Assembly: GCA_017480285.1 (NCBI GenBank)
Contig: JAFVAX010000022.1
Span: 56,654 to 120,653 of the forward strand
DNA: 64,000 bases
Source of the DNA: Paludibacteraceae bacterium
GTDB taxonomy: Bacteria > Bacteroidota > Bacteroidia > Bacteroidales > Paludibacteraceae
Reading direction: 5' to 3'
Below, one piece after another: positions 27,874 to 35,416 of this stretch. Each line of letters opens with the position of its first letter. Position 1 is the stretch's first letter. A model generated the notes under the pieces. It saw only the letters and a program-made list of their open reading frames with translations, was not told the origin of the DNA and made no database searches. Made by a program: the position numbers and the translations under genes.

Positions 27874-27905
27874 CTTGCATAATTGCTTAAAAATTGTTAA
27901 ATTTG
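27874..27905 (+). promoter_or_regulatory. Promoter for the first CapK-like gene
   Basis: CTTG (27874-27877), 20 bases, TAAATTTG (27898-27905), then CGG. The ATG is 16 bases downstream. Confidence 0.65.
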
Positions 27906-27921
27906 CGGAAAAAGAAAAATA

Positions 27922-29271
27922 ATGGGTGCTATAAAAGAAAATATACTGCTAAATGCAGTTTTCCCGCTTGCTGACAAGGTTATGGGTACTTGCGCAATGC
28001 GGTGGTATAGGCAGATTCGTGAGATGAACACTTGGACTCGTGAGCAGGTTCAAGAGTGGCAGACACATAGGCTGCATTTGCTTATTAACCACGCCTACAA
28101 TCACACTCGCTATTATCGTGAGATAATGGATGAGCGTGGTCTCAAACCAGAGGATATACTGACGCTTGAAGATATAAAAAAACTGCCGGTACTTACTCGT
28201 GAGATAATACTAAATAGAGCAGAGGATTTAACACCTGACAATATTCAGAAATATCCTCATCGGGTTAGTTCAACCGGCGGCTCAACAGGGCAACCAATGC
28301 GTTATCTGCAAGATGAGAACACTTGGGGCTTTACAACTGCAATGAAAATTTTTTCTTGGCAGCAGTCGGGATATCATTATGGAGATTTGTATGTGTCGCT
28401 TGGCAGTTCTTCACTTTTTCCTGTCAATAAAAAGAGTTTTGTTCATGAAGTGTATTTCCGTTTGCGTAATACTATTCCACTTAATGGTATGAATATGGAT
28501 GCTCAAGTGTGCAGGAAATATATGGATATTATTATAAGCCACAAGGTTAAATATATATATGGTTATGCAACTGCCATTTATCTACTCGCCGACTATTGTG
28601 TTAGAAATGGTGTGAAGCATGATATGAAAATGGCTTATACCACTTCTGAAAAACTGACCCCTCAATATCGTGCTACAATAGAAAAAGCGTGGGGCTGTCA
28701 GGTTATGGATTGTTATGGCTCGCGCGACGGTGGTATAACTGCCTTCGAAATTGAGCGAGGTTACTACAATGTCGGTTATTGCGCTTGGCTTGAAGCAGAT
28801 ACTGACAAACCTTCTCTGTTGTACGCTACTAATCTTGTGGATTTTGCCTTCCCCACAATAAGATATGCTAATCAAGATGAAGTGCAATTGTGCGATGAAA
28901 GTGAAATAACTCAGTATAATGGTCAATGTATAAAAGAAGTGATAGGGCGAACTTCGGATATTATTCGTTTGCCTAATGGCCATATACTGACCGGACCGGG
29001 TTTTACTATTCTTTTCCGCAAGTTTCACATTGCAGCATATCGTATTTCACAACCACGAGAGAACACCGTTCTTGTTCAGATGCAGAAAACGGTTAATTTC
29101 AAGGCAGAAGAAAACGCAGAGATATTGGCGGCTTTCCGTAAGCATGTAGGTGAAAACATTGATATCCAACTTGAATATGTTGATGCATTTGAACCTATGA
29201 AAAATGGCAAACGCCGATTCTTTATGGTAAGTGAAGATGATTCCCATGCGGGGCAATTAAACGGTCAATAA
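27922..29271 (+). CDS. CapK/PaaK-family adenylate-forming enzyme (first copy)
   Basis: A 449-residue member of the phenylacetate-CoA ligase/CapK superfamily. The nucleotide-binding loop STGGSTGQP is at 117-125, the A5-like YGSRDGG motif near 266, and a C-terminal Lys in NGKRRF is the likely catalytic lysine. Such enzymes activate carboxylic acids as AMP esters; CapK-type ones are linked to capsule synthesis. The zinc-type cysteine pair present in the second copy (CACG) is missing here. The gene ends with an intrinsic terminator at 29302, so it has its own transcript. Substrate unknown. Confidence 0.86.
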   Translation: MGAIKENILLNAVFPLADKVMGTCAMRWYRQIREMNTWTREQVQEWQTHRLHLLINHAYNHTRYYREIMDERGLKPEDILTLEDIKKLPVLTREIILNRAEDLTPDNIQKYPHRVSSTGGSTGQPMRYLQDENTWGFTTAMKIFSWQQSGYHYGDLYVSLGSSSLFPVNKKSFVHEVYFRLRNTIPLNGMNMDAQVCRKYMDIIISHKVKYIYGYATAIYLLADYCVRNGVKHDMKMAYTTSEKLTPQYRATIEKAWGCQVMDCYGSRDGGITAFEIERGYYNVGYCAWLEADTDKPSLLYATNLVDFAFPTIRYANQDEVQLCDESEITQYNGQCIKEVIGRTSDIIRLPNGHILTGPGFTILFRKFHIAAYRISQPRENTVLVQMQKTVNFKAEENAEILAAFRKHVGENIDIQLEYVDAFEPMKNGKRRFFMVSEDDSHAGQLNGQ

Positions 29272-29301
29272 AACACATCAGTTTTTCTAATTTTTCACTA
29301 T

Positions 29302-29341
29302 GCGGCAAGAGCGTGATATTCAGGCTCTTGTCGCTTTTTTG
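29302..29341 (+). terminator. Intrinsic terminator after the first CapK-like gene
   Basis: GCGGCAAGAGC (29302-29312), 11-base loop, GCTCTTGTCGC (29324-29334) with one G-U pair, then a run of T. A strong rho-independent terminator. Confidence 0.9.
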
Positions 29342-29366
29342 TTGCGGTAAATAAATACCAAATTAT

Positions 29367-29398
29367 TGCGGTAAATAAACGACCGTTTAATTACCGCA
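29367..29398 (+). promoter_or_regulatory. Inverted repeat just upstream of the second CapK-like gene
   Basis: TGCGGTAAATAAAC (29367-29380), spacer GACC, GTTTAATTACCGCA (29385-29398): 14-bp arms with one mismatch, ending 5 bases before the ATG at 29404. A further copy of the left arm, TTGCGGTAAATAAA, lies at 29342-29355. It could be an operator for a regulator or an RNA hairpin that hides the start. Confidence 0.7.
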
Positions 29399-29403
29399 GC
29401 ATA

Positions 29404-30804
29404 ATGTCTTTATATACTCTCATAGATAAGCACCTATTATTACCGTTGGCAGACAGGCTGACAGGTCGCGGAATAGCACGAGAATGGCAACTGATGACTG
29501 AGGCAGAAAAACTCAAAGGAAGCCAACTCGAACAGTTGCAAAACTCTCGTATGCAACGACTTATATTGCACTGCTACAATAAAGTGCCATATTATCGGAA
29601 CTTGTTCAGACAGTTGAACTTGACGCCAAACGATTTTCAAACAAGAGAAGACCTGCAAAAACTGCCGATACTGACAAAACAAATCGTAAGAGACCATTTT
29701 GAGGAACTGAAGGCAGATAATATCGGCGATTATAAAGTGCTACATGGTTCAACAGGTGGCAGTACGGGTACGCCAATGCAATTCATAAAGAGCATTGAGT
29801 CGTGGAATATGCAATGGGCGTCAAACTTTCGGGCTTGGGAATGGTATGGCTTTCATCTTGGTGAGAAGATATTTACCTTAGGTGGCAATTCGCTTGTGAA
29901 GAAAGACAAATCGCCTACAAAAAAAGATATTTTTGACACTGTCATAATGCGCAATCTCAAACGCAGTAGCGCAGAGGTTGACGATGAGGCTATGCAGGCA
30001 CATTATGAGGCATTTATGAAGTATAAACCACATGCTCTACGAGGTTATGCTTCATCGCTTGTTATCTTTGCCCGTTATATTGAGAAAAATAATCTGCCTG
30101 TTTGCCCGATTAAAGTTATTCTAACAACAGGTGAGATGCTTATGCCCGACTATCGGCTGACGCTTGAAAGGGTGTTCCGTTGCAAGGTATATGACGGTTA
30201 CGGAGCAGGTGACGGCGGTATAGGTGCAATGGAATGTGAACTTCAACAAGGTTTGCACCTATCGGAAGAGAGGTGTATAGTGGAGATAACAGACAAGTCG
30301 GGCAAACTTTTGCCTGACGGCGAGACGGGCTTTGTCGTAACTACCGACCTTGGCAATTATGCTTTTCCGTTCCTCCGTTATCAAGTGGGTGATATGGCAT
30401 ATTTGCAGAAAGAAAAATGTGCCTGTGGCAGACCATCGCGAGTGCTTGGACAAGTGATGGGTAGGGCAGGCAGACTGCTCTACAACAAACAGGGTGTGCC
30501 AATTTCGCCAACGATGCTGCCCATCATGCTCTATCGCAATAACGACTACCATAACGAAGAGAATTGTGTCATCTACAACAAGATTGACCGCTTCCAAATT
30601 CGTCAGGATAAAGAAGGTGATATCCGTATCTTCCTGATGCTCAAAGACAAGTCAGAACCGCACGAGCAGTTTGAGTATATCCTTGACAACTACCGCAACC
30701 ATTTCAAAGGTTCTGCCGTATCCCTCGAGTTTGTTGACAACATCCCCCTCCTTCCGTCGGGCAAAGAGGACTATTGTGTAAGTGAATATAAATTTGAAAA
30801 ATAA
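29404..30804 (+). CDS. CapK/PaaK-family adenylate-forming enzyme (second copy)
   Basis: A 466-residue paralogue of the preceding enzyme. The nucleotide-binding loop STGGSTGTP is at 116-124, with the YDGYGAGDGG motif near 262, a CACGRPSRV block with a Cys pair, and a C-terminal PSGKED holding the likely catalytic lysine. The two copies are clearly homologous (LPLADR, LPILT, GYASSL) but diverged. It is followed by the carboxyethyl-ornithine-synthase-like gene 6 bases later, so these two are probably one operon. It may activate an amino or hydroxy acid; this is not determined. Confidence 0.86.
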   Translation: MSLYTLIDKHLLLPLADRLTGRGIAREWQLMTEAEKLKGSQLEQLQNSRMQRLILHCYNKVPYYRNLFRQLNLTPNDFQTREDLQKLPILTKQIVRDHFEELKADNIGDYKVLHGSTGGSTGTPMQFIKSIESWNMQWASNFRAWEWYGFHLGEKIFTLGGNSLVKKDKSPTKKDIFDTVIMRNLKRSSAEVDDEAMQAHYEAFMKYKPHALRGYASSLVIFARYIEKNNLPVCPIKVILTTGEMLMPDYRLTLERVFRCKVYDGYGAGDGGIGAMECELQQGLHLSEERCIVEITDKSGKLLPDGETGFVVTTDLGNYAFPFLRYQVGDMAYLQKEKCACGRPSRVLGQVMGRAGRLLYNKQGVPISPTMLPIMLYRNNDYHNEENCVIYNKIDRFQIRQDKEGDIRIFLMLKDKSEPHEQFEYILDNYRNHFKGSAVSLEFVDNIPLLPSGKEDYCVSEYKFEK

Positions 30805-30810
30805 ATATCT

Positions 30811-31767
30811 ATGAAAACGATAGGTTTCCCTATTTCCCACAAGGAAAACGAACGCCGCAGGGCGATTGTTCCGAAACATCTCGGTAATCTCAAACATCCT
30901 GAAATGATATCAGTTGAAGCGGGATATGGGGATGTGTTGGGCTTTTCTGACGATGATTATTCCAAATATGGTATATCTGTATGTTCCCGTGAAGAGATAC
31001 TACAGAAAGAAATTATTTGCGACCCTAAAATAGGAGATGCAGAGTATTTGATATCTTTGAAAAACCAAACTATTTTCGGTTGGATTCATGCTGTACAAAA
31101 CAGAACAATAGCAGATTTGTTGGTTAATCAAAAACTGACGGCATTCGCTTGGGAGGATATGTATGAAATGGGACGACATACATTCTGGAAAAACAATGAG
31201 ATAGCAGGTGAAGCGGCACTCTGCCACGCGTACCTACTACATGGAGTTTTCCCTAATCAAACGAAGGTGGCGGTTATAGGCAGGGGTAATGCCGCAAGGG
31301 GAGCAATAAGAACACTTAACTATATGGGAGCGGAAGTAGTTGTGTATGATAGAAAAACCGAACAACTGTTCAGACAGGAGTTTATGAACTATGATGTTAT
31401 TGTAAATGCTATTCTTTGGGATATATCAAGAAAGGATCATCTTTTATACAGGGATGATTTGAAAAAAATGAAGAAAGGTGCTCTGATAATAGACATAAGT
31501 TGCGACAGAAACGGCGGAATTGAAACGAGCATTCCCACAACAATAGACAACCCAATATACTATATAGACGGCATTGCCCATTATGTGGTTGATCATACGC
31601 CATCACTATTCTACAAATCCACTTCGGAGGCTATAAGTGAACAAGTAGTAAAATTTTTGGACGATTTAATAGAGCAAAAGCAAAATGATATTCTGCACAA
31701 TGCTCTCTGTGTCAAAAAAGGCATAATCAAGGATAAAAAAATAATGGTTTTCCAGAACCGAAAATAA
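30811..31767 (+). CDS. AlaDH/PNT-family dehydrogenase, N5-(carboxyethyl)ornithine synthase-like
   Basis: A 318-residue protein whose N-terminus MKTIGFPISHKENERRRAIVP closely matches the carboxyethyl-ornithine synthases described in Lactococcus. A Rossmann motif AVIGRGNAARGA is near 155-166. The named family condenses pyruvate reductively with the omega-amino group of ornithine or lysine. It belongs to the alanine dehydrogenase/PNT superfamily, so an amino-acid dehydrogenase role is an alternative. The gene follows the second CapK-like gene by 6 bases, suggesting a joint pathway. Confidence 0.75.
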   Translation: MKTIGFPISHKENERRRAIVPKHLGNLKHPEMISVEAGYGDVLGFSDDDYSKYGISVCSREEILQKEIICDPKIGDAEYLISLKNQTIFGWIHAVQNRTIADLLVNQKLTAFAWEDMYEMGRHTFWKNNEIAGEAALCHAYLLHGVFPNQTKVAVIGRGNAARGAIRTLNYMGAEVVVYDRKTEQLFRQEFMNYDVIVNAILWDISRKDHLLYRDDLKKMKKGALIIDISCDRNGGIETSIPTTIDNPIYYIDGIAHYVVDHTPSLFYKSTSEAISEQVVKFLDDLIEQKQNDILHNALCVKKGIIKDKKIMVFQNRK

Positions 31768-31846
31768 ATTTCCCGAAAAAATATCATTGCCGTCATAATA
31801 TGCAAACCAATCATTGAATGAATTAGTAGAGTGATATTTCTGAAAT

Positions 31847-31868
31847 AAATCACAATATTTTGTGATTT
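31847..31868. promoter_or_regulatory. Palindromic operator O1 upstream of orphan hipB
   Basis: AAATCACAA (31847-31855), TATT, TTGTGATTT (31860-31868): a perfect palindrome apart from its centre, identical in sequence to the operator at 33780-33801. It ends 2 bases before the -33 element at 31871. Confidence 0.85.
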
Positions 31869-31870
31869 TG

Positions 31871-31902
31871 CTTGCATCTGTCCAAAATTTTATATATTTC
31901 TG
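31871..31902 (+). promoter_or_regulatory. Promoter for orphan hipB
   Basis: CTTG (31871-31874), 20 bases, TATTTCTG (31895-31902), one mismatch from TAnnTTTG. It sits between the two operators. Confidence 0.55.
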
Positions 31903-31907
31903 TGGTA

Positions 31908-31930
31908 AAATCACTATATATTGTGAATTT
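31908..31930. promoter_or_regulatory. Palindromic operator O2 upstream of orphan hipB
   Basis: AAATCAC (31908-31914) followed by the GTGAATTT arm (31923-31930); the core TCACTATATATTGTGA (31911-31926) is an imperfect version of O1. It begins 5 bases after the -7 element, across the expected RNA start. Centres of O1 and O2 are 61 bp apart. Confidence 0.7.
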
Positions 31931-31982
31931 AGCCATATAATAAATATGTAGGAGTGTAAAACCTTCACGAATTAGGTTAGTT

Positions 31983-32180
31983 ATGGAATACTCGGGTGAA
32001 ACTATAAAACAACGAAGAAAGGAGTTGGGGGTTACCCAACAGACTTTGTCTTTGTTGGCAGGGGTGGGTATAAATACTCTTGTGGCTATCGAAAGAGAAA
32101 AAATGTCGGTATCGTTATCAACACTGAAAAAAGTGCTTGACCGTCTCGGACTTGAATTAAAATTGGAAATAAAAAAGTAA
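31983..32180 (+). CDS. Orphan HipB-like XRE antitoxin/repressor
   Basis: A 65-residue helix-turn-helix protein (ETIKQRRKELGVTQQTLSLL, GINTLVAIEREK, SVSLSTLKKVLDRLGLEL). It is closely similar to the HipB at 35172, in protein and in DNA. It sits under a promoter with two operators of the same type as the hipS promoter, but no hipS or hipT follows. It could be the surviving end of a degraded sister cassette, able to bind the intact cassette's operators. The next genes are another hipBA pair. Confidence 0.82.
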   Translation: MEYSGETIKQRRKELGVTQQTLSLLAGVGINTLVAIEREKMSVSLSTLKKVLDRLGLELKLEIKK

Positions 32181-32200
32181 AAATATAAAAATTTAACTGA

Positions 32201-32251
32201 CAAAATATGGTTAATTAAAGCTTAGAACAAGATATAAATACTCATATTTTG
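32201..32251. promoter_or_regulatory. Inverted repeat upstream of hipBA
   Basis: CAAAATATG (32201-32209) and its exact reverse complement CATATTTTG (32243-32251) lie 33-bp apart upstream of the -33 element of the hipBA promoter (TTTG 32271-32274, TAACTTTG 32295-32302). Possible HipB operator half-sites or widely spaced operators; inferred. Confidence 0.45.
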
Positions 32252-32270
32252 GCAATTATCTGAATCTTTA

Positions 32271-32302
32271 TTTGCTTTTTCGCCGATTTTTTTGTAACTT
32301 TG
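32271..32302 (+). promoter_or_regulatory. Promoter for hipBA
   Basis: TTTG (32271-32274), 20 bases, TAACTTTG (32295-32302), then CAG. The hipB start is 16 bases downstream. Confidence 0.75.
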
Positions 32303-32318
32303 CAGAAAACAGATAAAG

Positions 32319-32618
32319 ATGATAGAAATTTTTTTAACACCGGACAAAGTAGCAAAAGATTTGGCTCTGCGAGCAAAACAACGACGGGTAGCAATGCGTC
32401 TGACCCAAGATGAGATGTCCCAAAAAGCGGATATGCCCGTTTCCACTTATCGCAGATTTGAACAGACAGGTCAAATATCGCTTCAAGGGCTGCTCAAAGT
32501 GGCTTTTGCATTGGATGCACTTGACGATTTCAACAATGTTTTTGAAAAACGGACTTGGAGTTCTATTGACGAGATGTTGGAGGAAAAACAACACAAACAA
32601 CGGGTAAGGCATGAGTGA
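32319..32618 (+). CDS. HipB-type antitoxin (XRE family)
   Basis: A 99-residue protein with a helix-turn-helix (LTQDEMSQKADMPVSTYRRF, about 30-50) and a C-terminal tail. HipB antitoxins bind operator DNA and neutralise HipA. It overlaps hipA (starting 32611) by 8 bp, the normal hipB-hipA order. It differs from the 65-66 residue HipB proteins at 31983 and 35172. Confidence 0.85.
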   Translation: MIEIFLTPDKVAKDLALRAKQRRVAMRLTQDEMSQKADMPVSTYRRFEQTGQISLQGLLKVAFALDALDDFNNVFEKRTWSSIDEMLEEKQHKQRVRHE

Positions 32619-33696
32619 GAAGGGCAAAATAGAAGTTTGGATGAATGGTTGTCAGGTTGGTACAATGGCTTTAACGCCATATCGCCCGCAGTGTTGTGCG
32701 TTCGAATATACAGTTGGTTGGCTCAAAAACGGATTCAGCATATCCCCTTTTGAACTGCCACTAACCGCGAGGCTAAAAATAGCCAACTATCATCCTTTTG
32801 AAGGATTGTTTGGAGTTTTTGCAGATAGTTTGCCCGACGGTTGGGGCATGCTCGTGCTAAATCGATATTTGTCGAATAAGGGGGTAAACATAAGGAATCT
32901 TAATGTGCTTGAACAATTATGTCTTGTAGGGTCTGAAGGGCGTGGAGCATTGGAATACAGGCCTGACAGAAGTTTAAGGAACAACAAGGAGTTTCTTGAC
33001 TTCGAGCAGTTGGCTACAGAAACAGAAGCGATACTCTCTTCAGATGATTATATAGGAGAACATTTGGAAGAGATAGTTGAAAGAGGTGGATCGCCGGGCG
33101 GAGCAAGACCGAAGATATTTATGAAAAATGAAGGCACAGAGTGGCTCGTCAAATTTAGAGCCAAAGGCGATAAAGAAGATATAGGCAGACTGGAGTATGA
33201 ATATTCGGTTTTGGCTAAAAAATGTGGAATAGAGATGTCACAAACGAAGTTATTTGGCGGGAAATGGTTTGGCACTCAACGATTTGACAGAATAGATGGT
33301 AGAAAGATTCATGTCGTAACAGCAGGCGGATTATTGCAAGCTGATTATACCACACCTTGTATGGATTATAGTCATTTATTCGCTCTGGCTGAAAGGCTGA
33401 CACATTCTATGGAGGATATGTGGAAAATTTATCGCCTGATGTGCTTCAATGTATTGATAGGGAATTGCGATGATCACGCAAGAAACTTTGCTTTTATTTA
33501 TGATACACAATGGCATTTTGCACCGGCATACGATATTCTTCCTAATGGTGGATATTTAGGGTATCATACAACTTCTGTCAATGATAATCCAAAACCGAGA
33601 TTTGAGGATATAATAGCTCTTGCAACTAAAGTAGGTTTGGATGTTAAAACCGCTGATGCGATATACAAAGAAATAAAAAACAAATTGCAGGCATAA
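32611..33696 (+). CDS. hipA: HipA-type serine/threonine kinase toxin
   Basis: A 361-residue complete HipA. The N-subdomain and core carry the phosphate-loop SPGGARPK at 161-168 with a Ser (161) matching the autophosphorylation serine, Lys181 (LVKF), the catalytic block DDHARNF (Asp287, Asn292) and the metal-binding Asp308 in AYDILP. E. coli HipA phosphorylates glutamyl-tRNA synthetase and halts translation; the target here is unknown, and other HipA kinases modify different synthetases. The gene overlaps hipB by 8 bp. Confidence 0.9.
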   Translation: MSEKGKIEVWMNGCQVGTMALTPYRPQCCAFEYTVGWLKNGFSISPFELPLTARLKIANYHPFEGLFGVFADSLPDGWGMLVLNRYLSNKGVNIRNLNVLEQLCLVGSEGRGALEYRPDRSLRNNKEFLDFEQLATETEAILSSDDYIGEHLEEIVERGGSPGGARPKIFMKNEGTEWLVKFRAKGDKEDIGRLEYEYSVLAKKCGIEMSQTKLFGGKWFGTQRFDRIDGRKIHVVTAGGLLQADYTTPCMDYSHLFALAERLTHSMEDMWKIYRLMCFNVLIGNCDDHARNFAFIYDTQWHFAPAYDILPNGGYLGYHTTSVNDNPKPRFEDIIALATKVGLDVKTADAIYKEIKNKLQA

Positions 33697-33724
33697 CCCA
33701 TTGTTAGCATTTCATTATTTTGGG

Positions 33725-33767
33725 TTTGTCCGTTTCTTGAGTTCGAAGTCGCAATAGAGGTAGTATT
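33725..33767. repeat. Left direct repeat, copy of the lptB 3' end
   Basis: The first 28 bases (33725-33752) match 35415-35442 exactly; the next 15 carry a few changes. The right copy is the 3' end of lptB; this left copy is an isolated tail fragment encoding, on the minus strand, the DFELKKRT end of LptB. Together the copies flank the hipS-hipT-hipB cassette. Confidence 0.85.
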
Positions 33768-33778
33768 TATAATTAGGT

Positions 33779-33802
33779 AAAATCACAATATTTTGTGATT
33801 TT
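33779..33802. promoter_or_regulatory. Palindromic operator O1 of the hipSTB promoter
   Basis: AAATCACAA and TTGTGATTT around TATT, identical in its 22-bp core (33780-33801) to 31847-31868. It ends 2 bases before the -33 element. Confidence 0.85.
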
Positions 33803-33803
33803 A

Positions 33804-33835
33804 CTTGTTTTTTTAATAATTTTTGATTATCTTTG
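33804..33835 (+). promoter_or_regulatory. Promoter of the hipSTB cassette
   Basis: CTTG (33804-33807), 20 bases, TATCTTTG (33828-33835). Operators O1 and O2 flank it on both sides, so a bound repressor would block polymerase. Confidence 0.7.
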
Positions 33836-33840
33836 TGCTA

Positions 33841-33862
33841 AAATCACAATATAATGTGATTT
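33841..33862. promoter_or_regulatory. Palindromic operator O2 of the hipSTB promoter
   Basis: AAATCACA (33841-33848) and TGTGATTT (33855-33862) around ATATAA. It starts 5 bases after the -7 element. Centre-to-centre distance from O1 is 61 bp, as in the orphan hipB promoter. Confidence 0.8.
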
Positions 33863-33885
33863 GAAAATAATAATACGATTGTTTT

Positions 33886-34206
33886 ATGAGAAAAGCAAAA
33901 GTTTATATTTTGGGAGTAGAAGCCGGGGAATTAGTTCAAAATTCGTTGTCTGATTATGAGTTTACCTATAATGACTCTTATATTCAAAACGATAGACTTC
34001 CGGCATTATGTCTTAACATGCCTAAAAGCACAAGTTGTTATAAATCAGCAAGTCTATTCCCTATATTTAGCAATATGTTGAGTGAGGGAGTAAATAGGCG
34101 GCTTCAGTCGCAGTATTTGAAAATAGACGAACAAGATGATTTCTCAATACTTCTTTCAACCGCTAATTACGACACCATAGGAGGTGTAACGATTCAAGAG
34201 AAATGA
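33886..34206 (+). CDS. HipS-like N-subdomain protein
   Basis: A 106-residue protein equal to the N-terminal subdomain 1 of HipA (KVYILGVEAGELVQ, SLFPIFSNMLSEGVNRRL). It has no kinase core, so it is the separate small subunit seen in tripartite HipBST systems. In E. coli O127 HipS, and not HipB, is the main antitoxin that inhibits HipT. Its stop overlaps the hipT start by 4 bp (ATGA at 34203-34206). Base composition is more AT-rich than in surrounding genes. Confidence 0.82.
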   Translation: MRKAKVYILGVEAGELVQNSLSDYEFTYNDSYIQNDRLPALCLNMPKSTSCYKSASLFPIFSNMLSEGVNRRLQSQYLKIDEQDDFSILLSTANYDTIGGVTIQEK

Positions 34207-35165
34207 TACCTGATAAGTACGATAATAGGACATTAAAAGAAATGTTTGGTGGCAAAAAGGTTTCGCCTATAATGCCATACGAAAGTCTTGAGGCTGATAG
34301 GCAAACCATTTCTGCAAGTATTCAAGCATGTGGGAGAGTTTCTGTTTCTGGTGTGCAACCCAAATATGCCATGGTAGTGGAGAATGGATTACTGAGGTTT
34401 GCAAGAGAAAATGAGCAGGGACGATATATTTTGAAAACAATTCCTGTTGAACGGTATATTGCAGATAGACAATGGGTACCCGTGAACGAATGTTTGACAA
34501 TGCATATTGCGCAGGAGATTTTTGGTATTTCGACTGCAAAAAACTGCTTATGCTTTTTCAAAAACGGTGAAATAGCGTATTTAACTAAAAGATTTGATGT
34601 TAAAGAAGATGGTTCAAAGTTTTTGCAAGAGGATTTTGCTTCAATAGCTGGTATTAGTCGGCTCACGCATGGAGATGATTATAAATATAGTGTATTAAGT
34701 TATGCTGATTGTGCTAAATTGATAATAAAATATGTTAGTGCCGCCATAGTTGAATTGATGAAATTTTTTCGTATTGTACTATTCAATTATATAATGAGTA
34801 ATGATGATGCTCATCTTAAAAACTTTTCTTTGATGTCAAAGGATGGCAAAGATTATAGGCTAACTCCTGCATACGATATGCTGAATACCTTTATTCATTT
34901 ATCCAACCCGACAATTTTTGCATTAAGCAAAGGTTTGTATGATGGTATGAAAATTGATGATACAAATGCAGTTACCCGACAATCTTTTTTGTCTTTCGGC
35001 GTGCAGATTGGCTTACCGGAAAAACTTATAGAAAAAGAAATTAATACTTTTGCCGAATCAAAAAATAAAATAAAGGAAATGGTAGATAGGAGTATGTTGC
35101 CGGATAATTTGAAAAACCTTTATCTGCAAACATACGAATATCGTTGCCACACATTAAAAGAGTAA
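34203..35165 (+). CDS. HipT-like kinase (HipA lacking its N-subdomain)
   Basis: A 320-residue HipA C-terminal kinase. The loop RVSVSGVQPK (about 45-54) has two serines separated by one residue (Ser47, Ser49), the S-x-S arrangement known from the E. coli HipT autophosphorylation loop. Catalytic residues appear as NDDAHLKNF (Asp202, Asn207) and AYDML (Asp225). E. coli HipT phosphorylates tryptophanyl-tRNA synthetase. The target here is unknown. The gene is coupled to hipS by a 4-bp overlap; hipB follows after 6 bases. Confidence 0.87.
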   Translation: MIPDKYDNRTLKEMFGGKKVSPIMPYESLEADRQTISASIQACGRVSVSGVQPKYAMVVENGLLRFARENEQGRYILKTIPVERYIADRQWVPVNECLTMHIAQEIFGISTAKNCLCFFKNGEIAYLTKRFDVKEDGSKFLQEDFASIAGISRLTHGDDYKYSVLSYADCAKLIIKYVSAAIVELMKFFRIVLFNYIMSNDDAHLKNFSLMSKDGKDYRLTPAYDMLNTFIHLSNPTIFALSKGLYDGMKIDDTNAVTRQSFLSFGVQIGLPEKLIEKEINTFAESKNKIKEMVDRSMLPDNLKNLYLQTYEYRCHTLKE

Positions 35166-35171
35166 ATATAT

Positions 35172-35372
35172 ATGGATTCGCTTGGTCAAATTATAAAACG
35201 ACGTAGAATGGAGTTGGGTATAACTCAACAGACATTGGCTTTGTTGGCAGGTATCGGGATAAACACTCTTGTTTCTATAGAAAGAGGGAAACTATCGGTA
35301 TCATTATCTACTCTTATGAAGGTGCTTGACTGTCTTGGGTTGGAGATGAATTTAAAAATAAAAGAGAGATAG
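35172..35372 (+). CDS. HipB-like XRE protein of the hipSTB cassette
   Basis: A 66-residue helix-turn-helix protein (QIIKRRRMELGITQQTLALL, GINTLVSIERGK). It is very similar to the orphan at 31983. It is the last of three genes, so the order hipS-hipT-hipB differs from the E. coli hipB-hipS-hipT order. As the only DNA-binding protein of the cassette, it is the probable ligand of the operators at 33779-33862. Confidence 0.85.
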   Translation: MDSLGQIIKRRRMELGITQQTLALLAGIGINTLVSIERGKLSVSLSTLMKVLDCLGLEMNLKIKER

Positions 35373-35394
35373 AAATATGCTGATTGTAAATAAT

Positions 35395-35416
35395 AAGGTC
35401 TTTATATTTAGACCTT
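35395..35416. terminator. Hairpin between hipB and lptB ends
   Basis: AAGGTCT (35395-35401), 8-base loop, AGACCTT (35410-35416). The lptB stop codon (35408-35410) is in the structure. A short bidirectional terminator is possible. Confidence 0.5.
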
